A stretch of 64,000 nt of DNA, from positions 186,001 through 250,000 of the forward strand of contig NZ_JASISY010000003.1 in the NCBI RefSeq assembly GCF_030063365.1, read 5' to 3'. Shown here in pieces: positions 1 through 8,945 of the stretch. The translations under genes were made by a program, and so were the position numbers. Positions within the stretch are counted from its first letter, which is position 1, and every line of letters begins with the position of its first letter. The DNA comes from Cryobacterium sp. PH29-G1 (GTDB lineage Bacteria > Actinomycetota > Actinomycetes > Actinomycetales > Microbacteriaceae). The notes beneath the pieces were generated by a model. It saw nothing but the letters and a program-made list of their open reading frames with translations, searched no databases and was not told where the DNA came from.

Positions 1-976
1 GCCGCGACAACCACCACCCAAATCCGTCCGCAAGGATCAGGATCAGCAGGATTCCGGCCAGACCGAGATACTTTCCCGCCATCAGAAACCACGGCGTGAG
101 CGGCACGAACTCCACCCGGCCGACAAAGCCGGTCCACCACGACAACTCGGTCTGCAGGTAGGCGTCGTGTACTCCGGTGACGGCACCGGCCACGAGCGGC
201 CAGGCCAGCCCGACCGCGGCAATGGTGAGCCCGGCGACCACGACGGCCCAGCGCTCCCGCCACGCGAACCGGCTACCCTCGCGCCAGCGCACGACCAGCA
301 TGATGGCCAGGGCCAGTGACAGTGCGAGCACACCGGGGCGGGTGAACGCCGCCAGAACGGCAAACGGAATCATGAGTAGGTAGCGCCGAGCCATCATCAG
401 ACCAAGGCTCGCGAAGATCAAAAACAGATACAGGCTCTCGGCGTAGGCCACCTGCAGAATGAACGACAGCGGCCCGAAGCAGAACAGGGCCACCGCCCAC
501 AATGCCGAGCTGGCTCCGACGCGCGGCGCGAGGAGGCGGTGCAACATCAGAGCGGCCAGGGCTCCGAACAGAGTCGCCACGAGTACCCCGGCAACGTAGA
601 AGTCCAGGCCGGTCACCGCCACGATGCCGCGCGTCAGCCACGGAAAAAACGGGAGAAAAGCCCAGGCATTCGGTTCGATGTTGCCGGCGGCATCCGTTGG
701 CAACTCGGCGGGGTAGCCCTGCAGCGCAATCTGGCGGTAGAAGGAGCTATCCCACGAGCCCGAAAAGGTGAAGAAGCTCGGGTCCGTGCGGTAACTCGCA
801 AATGTCCAGCCCGCGCGAGTGGCGACGGCGAAGACGGCGCCGAGCAGGGCCGTGGTGAGTACCCGAGAGGCGGCCCAGATCAGCAGTACTTGACCCCACG
901 GTGGCAGGCTGCTGAACAGTGCGCTGAGCCGCAAAAGGAGCGCGCGCGGGCGCTGTGCTACACCCCCGCTCGTCAT
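1..976 (-). CDS. PIG-V-like membrane mannosyltransferase, 3' end outside window
   Basis: Polytopic membrane protein reading leftwards off the window edge; about 325 residues are visible. An N-terminal hydrophobic helix (about residues 25-50) is followed by an extracytoplasmic stretch containing SGSWDSSFYRQIALQGYP, which resembles the WDG-xW-Y-xxIA-xxGY signature of PIG-V/GT-C mannosyltransferases using lipid-linked sugars. Alternating hydrophobic helices and short charged loops follow. The ATG at 976 is preceded by TATTCT exactly six bases upstream, a leaderless-promoter arrangement, which supports this start. It runs in the same direction as cstA-ybdD but is separated from ybdD by 60 bp. The family is inferred from the one motif and topology; the acceptor substrate cannot be told. 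Confidence 0.75.
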   Translation of the reverse strand, partial: MTSGGVAQRPRALLLRLSALFSSLPPWGQVLLIWAASRVLTTALLGAVFAVATRAGWTFASYRTDPSFFTFSGSWDSSFYRQIALQGYPAELPTDAAGNIEPNAWAFLPFFPWLTRGIVAVTGLDFYVAGVLVATLFGALAALMLHRLLAPRVGASSALWAVALFCFGPLSFILQVAYAESLYLFLIFASLGLMMARRYLLMIPFAVLAAFTRPGVLALSLALAIMLVVRWREGSRFAWRERWAVVVAGLTIAAVGLAWPLVAGAVTGVHDAYLQTELSWWTGFVGRVEFVPLTPWFLMAGKYLGLAGILLILILADGFGWWLSR

Positions 977-982
977 CACACC

Positions 983-988
983 AGAATA
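983..988 (-). promoter_or_regulatory. Leaderless -10 box for the membrane mannosyltransferase
   Basis: On the minus strand TATTCT is followed by six bases and then the ATG at 976. In actinobacteria a TANNNT -10 box with this spacing places the transcript start on the initiation codon. Confidence 0.45.
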
Positions 989-1036
989 GCGTGGCCCTGT
1001 TTTGACCACACGGCATAGCTCGATCAGATCACACGT

Positions 1037-1267
1037 CTAGCAGCAGCGACTCTGCGGGTTCTTGTCCTGGCGGTCGGTCTGGTCGCGCCAGAACTCCCGC
1101 TCGGTCATGATCGGATGAGCCGGATCGGGCTCGCAGCTCGCGTGGTGCTCCACGTATTTCTCGTAGGCGTCTTCGCCCATGAGGGCACGAGTCCACCAGA
1201 CAACGCGACGGGTGCCGGCACGAAGGCCGAGGCGCAACCGCGTTCCGATGCCCACCGAGGTAGGCAT
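1037..1267 (-). CDS. ybdD: YbdD/YjiX family small protein, partner of CstA
   Basis: A 76-residue protein of the YbdD/YjiX (DUF466) family. The family signature is clear: GEDAYEKYVEHH in the middle, MTEREFWRDQTDRQ, and a C-terminal SRCC matching the RCC end of Escherichia coli YbdD. Its ATG shares one base with the cstA stop (TGATG), so the two are translationally coupled. Family members are encoded next to CstA transporters and act with them in pyruvate or peptide uptake; the mechanism is not well defined. Longer in-frame starts exist inside cstA, but the overlap start gives the usual family length. Confidence 0.9.
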   Translation of the reverse strand: MPTSVGIGTRLRLGLRAGTRRVVWWTRALMGEDAYEKYVEHHASCEPDPAHPIMTEREFWRDQTDRQDKNPQSRCC

Positions 1268-3552
1268 CAGTGCCCGGTCCGCTTCGGGCGTTTGGCGGCC
1301 GGCACGGCATCCCACTGGGCCTGAATGACCTTCTCGGACGGGGTCATCATCAACCCGGCCGGGGCGAAGAGCTGCGACTGCACGGCGTCATCTTCATTCG
1401 TGGCATTCGAGTGGGTGCGGTAGGCATGAATGGTGGCCTGAATCGTGGTGATGATCACGACGATGGTCAGCACCACGAACACGATCGACAGCACCCCCTG
1501 AACCATCGTGTTGCGCACAACGGCCTCCATGGCAACGACCGATGGAGCGGTGCCGAAGCTAGTCTGCCCGTCGGCGAGGGCCGCGGCAAACGCCCGGTTC
1601 TGTGCGAAGTAGCCGATGCCCGGAACGGTCGAGAAGATCTTCAGGAACGAGGCGTAGATGGTGATGACGGATGCGAAACCAAGCGGGAGTGCGACCACCC
1701 AGATGTACTTGAATAGCCCGCGCCGGGCGATGATCGCCATGGCGACCGCGAGGGCGATCGCTGCGAGCAACTGGTTGGCGATACCGAAGAGCGGGAACAG
1801 GGTGTTGATGCCGCCGAGTGGATCGGTCACTCCCATGAGCAGCACGGCTCCCCACGCCGCGACCATGATCGCGGTGGCCGCCCAGGCACCTGGGCGCCAC
1901 GAGGTGTTCTTGAACTTCGGAAAGAAGTTGCCGAGGCTGTCCTGCATCATGAAGCGCGCAACGCGGGTGCCGGCATCCACTGCGGTGAGGATGAAGAGCG
2001 CCTCAAACATGATGGCGAAGTGATACCAGAAACTCATCATGGCCGGACCGCCAACGAGTTGCTGCATGATGTGTGCCAGACCGACGGCGAGGGTCGGTGC
2101 GCCTCCGGTACGCGAAACAATGGATGCTTCACCCACGTCCTTCGCCGTCTGCGCGAGCAGGTCGATATTCACGTTGACGCCGGTCATGCCCAGACCGTTC
2201 ACGAAGGCGACGGCGCCCTCGATGGTTCCGCCGGTGAGGGCAGCGGGGGAGTTCATAGCAAAGTACAGGCCGCGGTCAATCGACAGCGCCGCGACGAGGG
2301 CCATGATGGCGACGAAGGATTCCATCAACATGCCGCCGTAGCCGATGAAGCGGGTCTGGCGCTCCTTCTGAATGAGCTTCGGCGTGGTGCCCGAGGCGAT
2401 CAGCGCGTGAAACCCGCTGAGGGCGCCGCAGGCGATCGTGACGAACAGAAACGGGAAAAGGTTTCCGCTGACGACCGGGCCGGCACCATTCGTGGCGAAT
2501 TCGCTCACGGCCGGGGCGGTGATCTCCGGACGAATGATGATGATCGCAACGGCAAGCATGCCAATGGTGCCGATCTTCATGAAGGTCGAGAGGTAGTCGC
2601 GTGGCGCGAGCAGCAACCAGACCGGGAGGATCGCGGCGATGAAACCATAAATGATGATTGCCCAGGCGATGGTGACCTTGTCGAGGGTGAAGAGGGCCGT
2701 GCCCCACTCGGTGCCGGCCACGGCGCCGCCGCCGATGATGGCGGCGAGCAGCAGCACGAAACCGATGATGGAGATTTCGGTGATCTTGCCGGGTCGGAAG
2801 TACCTCAGGTAGCAGCCCATGAACAGGGCGATCGGAATAGTCATCCCGACCGAGAAGACACCCCACGGGCTTTCCGCCAGTGCGTTGGTGACCACGAGGG
2901 CCAGAATGGCCACGATGATGACCATGATCACGAGGGTGGCGATCAGGGCGGCGGTGCCACCGATCAGACCGAGTTCGTCGCGTGCCATCTGGCCGAGGGA
3001 GCGACCGCCGCGGCGCATCGAGAAGTACAGCACCAGATAATCCTGCACTGCACCGGCGAAGACGACTCCGACGATGATCCAGATCGTTCCGGGCAAAAAG
3101 CCCATCTGGGCGGCCAGGATCGGTCCAACGAGGGGGCCGGCGCCAGCGATCGCAGCGAAGTGATGGCCGAACAGCACGCGACGGTCGGTCGCCGCAAAGT
3201 CCTTACCGTCGGCCTTGTACTCGGCCGGGGTGGCGCGACGGTCGTCGGGCTTGAGCAGGTGCTTTTCAATGTAGTTCGAGTAGAACCGGTAGCCGATGAG
3301 GTAGGTGCAGATAGCCGCGAAGACGAACCAGATGGCGTTGACGGTTTCGCCGCGCACCACGGCAAGCATCACCCAGCTGAGCCCGCCGAGCAGGGAAATC
3401 ACGCCCCAGATGACGATCTTTAGCGGCGTCCACTTGCGGTCGTGGGCCTCGATCTCTTCGGGGTCCACGGCCACCGCCAGATCGTGGGGAATCCGTTGCA
3501 GAGCCCCCGGTTCCTTTGAAATGCCCCTGCTCGTACTGGACGTAGCGCCCAT
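1267..3552 (-). CDS. cstA: CstA carbon starvation protein, pyruvate/peptide transporter
   Basis: A 761-residue integral membrane protein of the CstA family, which imports pyruvate and has also been linked to peptide uptake during carbon limitation. A cytoplasmic N-terminal tail of about 45 residues leads into many transmembrane helices. Family motifs include FGHHFAAIAGAGPLVGPILA near residue 130, LGxMARDELG, and SGFHALIASGTTPKLI in the middle. The C-terminal hydrophilic tail after about residue 705 ends in KRPKRTGH. It forms an operon with ybdD and is divergent from glyS; the 175-bp spacer to glyS must hold both promoters. No CRP-type or two-component site is obvious to me. Confidence 0.93.
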   Translation of the reverse strand: MGATSSTSRGISKEPGALQRIPHDLAVAVDPEEIEAHDRKWTPLKIVIWGVISLLGGLSWVMLAVVRGETVNAIWFVFAAICTYLIGYRFYSNYIEKHLLKPDDRRATPAEYKADGKDFAATDRRVLFGHHFAAIAGAGPLVGPILAAQMGFLPGTIWIIVGVVFAGAVQDYLVLYFSMRRGGRSLGQMARDELGLIGGTAALIATLVIMVIIVAILALVVTNALAESPWGVFSVGMTIPIALFMGCYLRYFRPGKITEISIIGFVLLLAAIIGGGAVAGTEWGTALFTLDKVTIAWAIIIYGFIAAILPVWLLLAPRDYLSTFMKIGTIGMLAVAIIIIRPEITAPAVSEFATNGAGPVVSGNLFPFLFVTIACGALSGFHALIASGTTPKLIQKERQTRFIGYGGMLMESFVAIMALVAALSIDRGLYFAMNSPAALTGGTIEGAVAFVNGLGMTGVNVNIDLLAQTAKDVGEASIVSRTGGAPTLAVGLAHIMQQLVGGPAMMSFWYHFAIMFEALFILTAVDAGTRVARFMMQDSLGNFFPKFKNTSWRPGAWAATAIMVAAWGAVLLMGVTDPLGGINTLFPLFGIANQLLAAIALAVAMAIIARRGLFKYIWVVALPLGFASVITIYASFLKIFSTVPGIGYFAQNRAFAAALADGQTSFGTAPSVVAMEAVVRNTMVQGVLSIVFVVLTIVVIITTIQATIHAYRTHSNATNEDDAVQSQLFAPAGLMMTPSEKVIQAQWDAVPAAKRPKRTGH

Positions 3553-3726
3553 GTCTCCCCCTAGAGAATCTGGCTGGTGATAGAAAACCGCATGCTTACG
3601 TTACCCCCAGAAAGTGCCGCACGCGGAGCCTCATAGACGACGGGGATATTTCACCCGATAGGAGCGCGTAAAATGGAACCTTCGGGCACTCGCCCGCATT
3701 CTGCGCCTTCGACCATTGGAGCCACC

Positions 3727-5112
3727 GTGGCCGCACCCACCCATCTTGATGCCGTTATCGCCCTCGCCCGCCACCGCGGTTTTGTTTTTCAGGCCGGTGA
3801 GATCTACGGCGGTTCACGTTCCGCCTGGGACTACGGGCCCCTCGGCGTCGAGCTCAAGGAAAACATCAAGAAGCAGTGGTGGCGTTCCATGGTCACGAGC
3901 CGCGACGATGTCGTCGGCCTAGACTCTTCCGTGATTCTGCCTCGCCAGGTTTGGGAGGCATCCGGTCACGTCGAGGTGTTCAGCGACCCGCTGATCGAGT
4001 GCACGAGCTGTCACAAGCGTTTTCGCGCCGACCACCTCGAAGAGCAGTATGAGGAGAAGAAGGGCCGTGCGCCCGAGAACGGCCTCGACGACATCGCCTG
4101 CCCCAACTGTGGCAACCGTCACATCTGGACCGAGCCGCGCGCATTCTCCGGACTGCTGAAGACCTACCTCGGCCCGGTCGATGACGAGGCCGGCATGCAC
4201 TACCTGCGCCCCGAAACCGCGCAGGGTATCTTCGTGAACTTCGCCAACGTGCTGCAGGCGTCGCGTTCCAAGCCGCCGTTCGGCATCGGCCAGATCGGCA
4301 AGAGCTTTCGCAACGAGATCACACCGGGAAACTTCATCTTTCGCACCCGCGAGTTCGAGCAGATGGAGATGGAATTCTTCGTTGAGCCCGGCACCGATGA
4401 AACCTGGCACCAGTACTGGATCGACACGCGCATGAAGTGGTACACCGACCTCGGCATCAACCCCGAGAACCTGCGCCTGTTCGAGCACCCGGCGGAGAAG
4501 CTCTCGCACTATTCCAAGCGCACCGTCGACATCGAGTACCGCTTCGGCTTCACCGGCACCGAGTTCGGTGAGCTCGAAGGCGTGGCGAACCGCGGTGACT
4601 TCGACCTGTCGACGCACGCCAAGGCATCCGGCAAGGATCTGTCGTACTTCGACCAGACCAAGAACGAACGTTGGACGCCCTGGGTGATCGAGCCCGCTGC
4701 CGGCCTGACTCGCTCCCTCATGGCCTTTTTGGTCGATGCTTACGTTGAAGAAGAGGTTCCCAATGCCAAGGGCGGCGTTGACAAGCGCACCGTGCTCAAG
4801 CTGGACCCGCGCCTGGCGCCGGTGAAGGCTGCGATTCTGCCGCTCTCGCGCAACGAGAAGTTGTCGCCGATGGCGCGCGAGCTCGCCGCGAACCTGCGCC
4901 AGCTGTGGAACGTCGATTTCGACGATGCTGGTGCGATCGGGCGTCGGTATCGCCGCCAGGACGAGATCGGCACGCCGTACTGCATCACGGTGGACTTCGA
5001 CTCGCTCGACGACCAGGCCGTCACCGTGCGTGACCGCGACACCATGGCACAGGAGCGCGTGCCGCTCACCGAGCTTGAGGCCTACCTCGCGGTGCGCCTG
5101 CGCGGCGCGTAG
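3727..5112 (+). CDS. glyS: Glycyl-tRNA synthetase, class II alpha2 type
   Basis: Charges tRNA-Gly with glycine in the cytoplasm. The protein has class II motifs: motif 2 in [13 protein letters not shown] and motif 3 in [24 protein letters not shown] is characteristic of the dimeric GlyRS. A zinc-binding insertion with paired cysteines (CTSCHKRF and CPNCGNRH) lies early, and an HGTP anticodon-binding domain occupies the last 120 residues. The GTG at 3727 gives the usual family N-terminus ([18 protein letters not shown]). An in-frame ATG at 3673 with GGAG eight bases upstream is an alternative that adds an 18-residue low-homology tail. However, TAAAAT at 3669-3674 overlaps that ATG and may be a -10 box instead, so the start is uncertain. 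Confidence 0.95.
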   Translation: MAAPTHLDAVIALARHRGFVFQAGEIYGGSRSAWDYGPLGVELKENIKKQWWRSMVTSRDDVVGLDSSVILPRQVWEASGHVEVFSDPLIECTSCHKRFRADHLEEQYEEKKGRAPENGLDDIACPNCGNRHIWTEPRAFSGLLKTYLGPVDDEAGMHYLRPETAQGIFVNFANVLQASRSKPPFGIGQIGKSFRNEITPGNFIFRTREFEQMEMEFFVEPGTDETWHQYWIDTRMKWYTDLGINPENLRLFEHPAEKLSHYSKRTVDIEYRFGFTGTEFGELEGVANRGDFDLSTHAKASGKDLSYFDQTKNERWTPWVIEPAAGLTRSLMAFLVDAYVEEEVPNAKGGVDKRTVLKLDPRLAPVKAAILPLSRNEKLSPMARELAANLRQLWNVDFDDAGAIGRRYRRQDEIGTPYCITVDFDSLDDQAVTVRDRDTMAQERVPLTELEAYLAVRLRGA

Positions 5113-5122
5113 CCGATATTAA

Positions 5123-5142
5123 ACGGATGCCCGGGCATCCGT
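5123..5142. repeat. Perfect 20-bp palindrome between glyS and the alcohol dehydrogenase
   Basis: ACGGATGCCCGGGCATCCGT is its own reverse complement. It lies 11 bases after the glyS stop and is made of two inverted copies of the CGGATGC word that is very frequent across this window. It could act as a terminator stem (no T-tract follows) or as an operator for the downstream gene. Confidence 0.7.
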
Positions 5143-5158
5143 CGTGCAGACTGAGACC

Positions 5159-6244
5159 ATGCAAGCGGTCTATTTTGAAGAGTTCGGTGTTCTTCCAGTG
5201 CTGCGCGAGGTGCCCGAGCCGCTGCTGAGCGCCGCCGGCGTGATCGTGCGGGTGGAAGCGACCGGCCTGTGCCGCAGCGACTGGCACGGGTGGGTGGGCC
5301 ACGACGCCGACATCGCCCTTCCTCACGTGCCGGGGCACGAACTGGTCGGCGTGATCGACGAGGTCGGGCCGCTCGTGCGCCGATATCGGGTGGGGCAGCG
5401 GGTGACCGTGCCGTTCGTGTGTGCGTGCGGCGAGTGCCCGGAGTGTGACAGTGGCAACGGCCAGGTCTGCCGCAACCAGACCCAGCCCGGCTTCACCCAC
5501 TGGGGGTCTTACGCCGAGCGAGTTGCGCTGCACAACGCCGACGTGAACCTCATCGCTATTCCCGATGGCCTCGATGCCGGCGCGGCCGCGCTGCTCGGCT
5601 GCCGGTTTGCGACCTCCTATCGCGGGCTCGTGCACCAGGCCGGCCTGCAGAATGGCGAAACCCTGGTGGTCGTGGGCTGCGGTGGAGTCGGCCTGAGTGC
5701 GGTCATGATCGGACGAGCCCTGGGCGCCACGGTCATCGCCGTCGATATCAGTGCCGCTGCGCTCGACGCGGCGACCCGCGTCGGTGCTGCCCACACGGTG
5801 AACTCGGCCGGCCTCGAGGACGCCGAGGTGGTGCGGCGCATTGTCGCGCTCACGCCCGACGGTTCCGGAGCGCAGGTGAGTCTTGAGGCGTTGGGTCGGG
5901 AGAGCACGGTGGCCATCGGCATCCGCTCTCTGGCCACGCGCGGGCGACACCTGCAGATCGGCCTGCTGGCCGATGATCCGCGACTGCCGCTCGGCAGGGT
6001 GATCGCGCGCGAACTGACCGTGCTCGGCAGTCACGGGATGCCCGCCCACGACTACCCGGGCTTGCTCGACCTCGTGCTGAGCGCACGGCTGCGCCCGAAT
6101 GAGCTGATCAGCCGGCGAATCACGCTGGCAGAGGCGCCCAAAGCGCTCGCCGCGATGGGCGCAGCCAGCCCGCCTGCCGGGGTGACCCTGATCGAGGTCG
6201 CTCACCGCTCTCAATTTCACGAGATGCCACGTTCGGCCCCATGA
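5159..6244 (+). CDS. Zinc-dependent medium-chain alcohol dehydrogenase
   Basis: A 361-residue MDR-family NAD(P)-dependent dehydrogenase. The catalytic zinc ligands are Cys38 (GLCRSDWHG) and His60-Glu61 (PGHE). A structural-zinc cysteine set with spacing C-x2-C-x2-C-x7-C lies at residues 90-104. The Rossmann fold begins with VVVGCGGVGLSAV. The substrate cannot be inferred; it resembles the broad 'zinc-dependent alcohol dehydrogenase' subfamily. The ATG at 5159 gives the usual start (MQAVYFEEFG); a GTG at 5144 is possible but abuts the palindrome. The last residues (FHEMPRSAP) are encoded by the left arm of a dispersed palindromic repeat, so the native C-terminus was probably replaced or extended by repeat insertion. 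Confidence 0.88.
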   Translation: MQAVYFEEFGVLPVLREVPEPLLSAAGVIVRVEATGLCRSDWHGWVGHDADIALPHVPGHELVGVIDEVGPLVRRYRVGQRVTVPFVCACGECPECDSGNGQVCRNQTQPGFTHWGSYAERVALHNADVNLIAIPDGLDAGAAALLGCRFATSYRGLVHQAGLQNGETLVVVGCGGVGLSAVMIGRALGATVIAVDISAAALDAATRVGAAHTVNSAGLEDAEVVRRIVALTPDGSGAQVSLEALGRESTVAIGIRSLATRGRHLQIGLLADDPRLPLGRVIARELTVLGSHGMPAHDYPGLLDLVLSARLRPNELISRRITLAEAPKALAAMGAASPPAGVTLIEVAHRSQFHEMPRSAP

Positions 6245-6276
6245 GACTCGCCCAAGGGGCCGAAGTTGGCATCTCG
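6220..6276. repeat. Dispersed palindromic repeat, family A copy 1
   Basis: Two 21-base arms, 6220-6240 and 6256-6276, pair at 19 of 21 positions around a 15-base loop. The left arm begins CGAGATGCCA and ends TTCGGCCCC; the right arm begins GGGGCCGAA and ends TGGCATCTCG. The same sequence, including a loop starting ATG and ending CCAA, recurs at 38299-38425. The left arm overlaps the last codons of the alcohol dehydrogenase gene. It may also act as a bidirectional terminator between that gene and hemA, whose 3' ends converge here. Confidence 0.8.
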
Positions 6277-6343
6277 CGCGGAAAGACTGCCGCGTCGTGG
6301 CCCGGCGATCGTTTCAGCCCCGTCAAGAAACTGCTCGCGAAAG

Positions 6344-7720
6344 CTAGGAGGCGATCGAGCCGTTATCTGAATCGGTATCCGCTGCACTCACGGCCGGCAG
6401 GGTGACGTCGATGCCGAACAGGGCGTCGAGACCGGTGAGATAGGCGTCTTGCTCGCCGGCGCGGGCGAGCTCCCGGGCGCGCACCATGGGAGTGTGCAGC
6501 AGCACACCGGCCAAGTGTCGCAGAGCCGACTCGGTGGCTTCGCTCGAGTCGCCCCGGCTGCGCGCCCGAGCGATTTCGGCATCGCGCAACTCGAAAACGT
6601 AGCTGCGCAGAGCTACCACGGCCGGGGTGAGGCTCTGCTCTTCGGCCACGACAGAGAATTTACGAGCGGCTTTACCCACGATCTCGCGCGCCTCGGTCGT
6701 GGCATTGAGCTCTTCGAGCGGGGCGTGGATGCTGATGGTTTCCAGATCGAGCAGCTCAACGCCGGGCACCGTCGTCACGTCGGGTGCCACGTTGCGAGGC
6801 AGCCCGAGGTCGATAATGAGCTGTGGTGGCGCCGCGGGGCCGGCATCGGCCGGGCAGAGGCGGGCCGGGGCCTCAGCGGTGGCACCGGCAATGGCAAACG
6901 GGTCGAGACTAATCTCGGCGCGACCGCGGGTGATCAGGGCCGCGTCAATAACGTGGTCATCGCGCAGGGTGCAGGTGACGACGACGTCGGCGCGGGCCAC
7001 CTCGGCGGCAAAATCGGTAAGGGGAACGGCCTCGATGTCGTGTGAAGCGGCGAATCCGACGGCGCGACCGGACGGCGAAAACACGCGCACATCCTCGGCT
7101 CCGCGGTCGCGCAGGGCGGCCAGGGAGGCGCCGGCGTAACGGCCGGTGCCGACCAGAAGCACGCGAGCGCTGGACCAGTCGCTGACCCGGCTTTCGGCCA
7201 GTTCGAGGGCGAGTCGCACGATCGAGCGACCGGCCGAACCGATGCCGGTGCGGTTTTTGACACCGCGTGAGGTCTGCGAAGCCCGCTGAAACAAACGCTC
7301 AAGTTCGGGGCTCGTGGTGCCGTCGGCGCGAGCCTGCTCGAGCGCACGGCGCACCTGCCCGGCGATTTCGACCTCGCCGACGACAACGGATTCCAGGCCA
7401 CTCGTCACGGCGAACAGGTGCTCGGCGACGCCATTGCCGTGCACGAGGGTGAGATTGTCGCGCAGAACGTCAGCGTCGAGACCGCTGCTCGCGCTCACCG
7501 CCGCAATCGCGACGTACACGGCGGGCAATGGCGACACCCCGTACGGTTCGTCCAGGTCGAGGTAGGCCTCAAATCGGTTGCAGGTCGCAACCACAACGGC
7601 GCCGCTGAGCGGTCCGTGTTGCTCCACCATGCGGATGGCTGACGAGCCTCCGCCCACAGACAATTTCTCCAGCACATCAAAGGTGGAGTTCTTGTGGCTG
7701 GCGGACAAAAGAATGAGCAC
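6344..7720 (-). CDS. hemA: Glutamyl-tRNA reductase
   Basis: First committed enzyme of C5 heme synthesis; it reduces glutamyl-tRNA to glutamate-1-semialdehyde with NADPH. The 458-residue protein has the catalytic cysteine at residue 47 in VVATCNRFE, the HGxGxAEHLFxVTSGLESxVVGE signature, and a nucleotide-binding domain with [14 protein letters not shown]-terminal helical dimerisation domain follows. It is divergent from hemE. The GTG start at 7720 lies exactly six bases after TAGAAT, so the mRNA is probably leaderless. The product feeds HemL at the far end of the same locus. Confidence 0.96.
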   Translation of the reverse strand: MLILLSASHKNSTFDVLEKLSVGGGSSAIRMVEQHGPLSGAVVVATCNRFEAYLDLDEPYGVSPLPAVYVAIAAVSASSGLDADVLRDNLTLVHGNGVAEHLFAVTSGLESVVVGEVEIAGQVRRALEQARADGTTSPELERLFQRASQTSRGVKNRTGIGSAGRSIVRLALELAESRVSDWSSARVLLVGTGRYAGASLAALRDRGAEDVRVFSPSGRAVGFAASHDIEAVPLTDFAAEVARADVVVTCTLRDDHVIDAALITRGRAEISLDPFAIAGATAEAPARLCPADAGPAAPPQLIIDLGLPRNVAPDVTTVPGVELLDLETISIHAPLEELNATTEAREIVGKAARKFSVVAEEQSLTPAVVALRSYVFELRDAEIARARSRGDSSEATESALRHLAGVLLHTPMVRARELARAGEQDAYLTGLDALFGIDVTLPAVSAADTDSDNGSIAS

Positions 7721-7726
7721 TAACCG

Positions 7727-7732
7727 ATTCTA
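7727..7732 (-). promoter_or_regulatory. Leaderless -10 box for hemA
   Basis: TAGAAT on the minus strand, six bases before the hemA GTG. No good -35 hexamer is visible at 17 bp, which is common for actinobacterial leaderless promoters. Confidence 0.5.
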
Positions 7733-7782
7733 CGACTTCTTGCTGTACGCTCCGGTCGCCGCTGTCAGGGATGTTTGAGAGA

Positions 7783-8934
7783 ATGAGCGAGATGATCCTC
7801 GACGCGCACCATCCACTTTCCTCCGGCCTCACCGCTGACTCCCGCCTGATCCAGGCCTACCAGGGCACGCGGCCCGCCGTGACCCCGGTGTGGTTCATGC
7901 GCCAGGCCGGGCGATCACTACCCGAATACCGGGAACTACGCGTGGGTACACGCATGCTCGACGTGTGCCTCGACCCGGAACTGGCGAGCGAAATCTCATT
8001 GCAGCCGGTGCGGCGCCACAACGTCGACGCCGGAATTTTCTTCAGCGATATCGTCGTTCCGCTCAAACTGGTCGGGGTCGACGTGTCGATTGTGGCCGGA
8101 AAGGGCCCCGTTCTCGGCAAGGCAGTGCGCACGAGCGCGGATGTCGACGAGCTCACCGCCCTCGACCCCGCTCTGCTCGATGACGCCCTGGCGCCGATCA
8201 GTGCAGCGGTGGCCCTCGCGGTGGCTCAGCTCGGATCGACCCCGCTCATCGGCTTTGCCGGTGCGCCCTTCACCCTGGCCGCATATCTGGTCGAAGGCGG
8301 TCCGTCCAAGGACCACATTCACGCCCGCACGCTCATGCACGCCGAACCGGAGGCCTGGGCCAAGCTCATGGCCTGGACCGCTGACGTCACCGGCCGATTC
8401 CTTCGTGCGCAGGTGTTGGCCGGTGCCAGCGCTGCCCAGCTCTTCGACTCGTGGGCCGGAGCCCTCTCGCTGGCAGACTATGCGGCATCCGTCGCCCCCG
8501 CTTCGGCCGCGGCGATCGCCCATGTGCGCGACCTGACCTACACCGTGCCGGCATCGAACGGTGCCGGTGCCACGGCCGATGCCGAGACGGTTGACCGCAA
8601 CGTGCCGATCGTGCACTTCGGCGTCGGTACCGGCGAACTGCTGAAAGAGATGCACAACATCGGCGCCGACGTCGTGGGCGTCGACTACCGGGTGCCCCTC
8701 GATGAGGCCAACCGCCGCCTCGGCGGAGCCGTTCCGGTGCAGGGCAACGTTGACCCGGCCCTGCTGGCCGCTCCCTGGCCGGTACTCGAAGCCCACGTGC
8801 GCGACGTGCTCGAACGCGGACGCAGCGCGCCCTCGCACGTGCTCAACCTCGGCCACGGCGTTCCACCCGACACCGACCCCGACGTGCTCACCCGTCTCGT
8901 CGGCCTCGTGCACGACGTGAGCGCCGGCGAGTAG
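7783..8934 (+). CDS. hemE: Uroporphyrinogen decarboxylase
   Basis: Decarboxylates the four acetate side chains of uroporphyrinogen III to give coproporphyrinogen III. The N-terminal signature PVWFMRQAGRSLPEYR, the second motif GFAGAPFTLAAYLVEGG and the C-terminal NLGHGVPPDTDP are all present; length (about 383 residues) is normal. Three in-frame ATGs (7771, 7783, 7792) are possible; 7783 follows GAGAGA and is chosen provisionally. It heads an operon with cgoX, which starts 11 bases after its stop, and is divergent from hemA across a spacer of about 60 bp. Confidence 0.95.
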   Translation: MSEMILDAHHPLSSGLTADSRLIQAYQGTRPAVTPVWFMRQAGRSLPEYRELRVGTRMLDVCLDPELASEISLQPVRRHNVDAGIFFSDIVVPLKLVGVDVSIVAGKGPVLGKAVRTSADVDELTALDPALLDDALAPISAAVALAVAQLGSTPLIGFAGAPFTLAAYLVEGGPSKDHIHARTLMHAEPEAWAKLMAWTADVTGRFLRAQVLAGASAAQLFDSWAGALSLADYAASVAPASAAAIAHVRDLTYTVPASNGAGATADAETVDRNVPIVHFGVGTGELLKEMHNIGADVVGVDYRVPLDEANRRLGGAVPVQGNVDPALLAAPWPVLEAHVRDVLERGRSAPSHVLNLGHGVPPDTDPDVLTRLVGLVHDVSAGE

Positions 8935-8945
8935 GAACCGGCGTC

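Noticed and set aside
2020..3423. Long open frame antisense to cstA (467 codons)
   Set aside because: Composition is Asp/Gly/His/Arg-rich as expected of a reverse frame in GC-rich DNA; cstA on the other strand has clear homology. The same applies to other long antisense frames under hemD-hemB, putA and oleBC.
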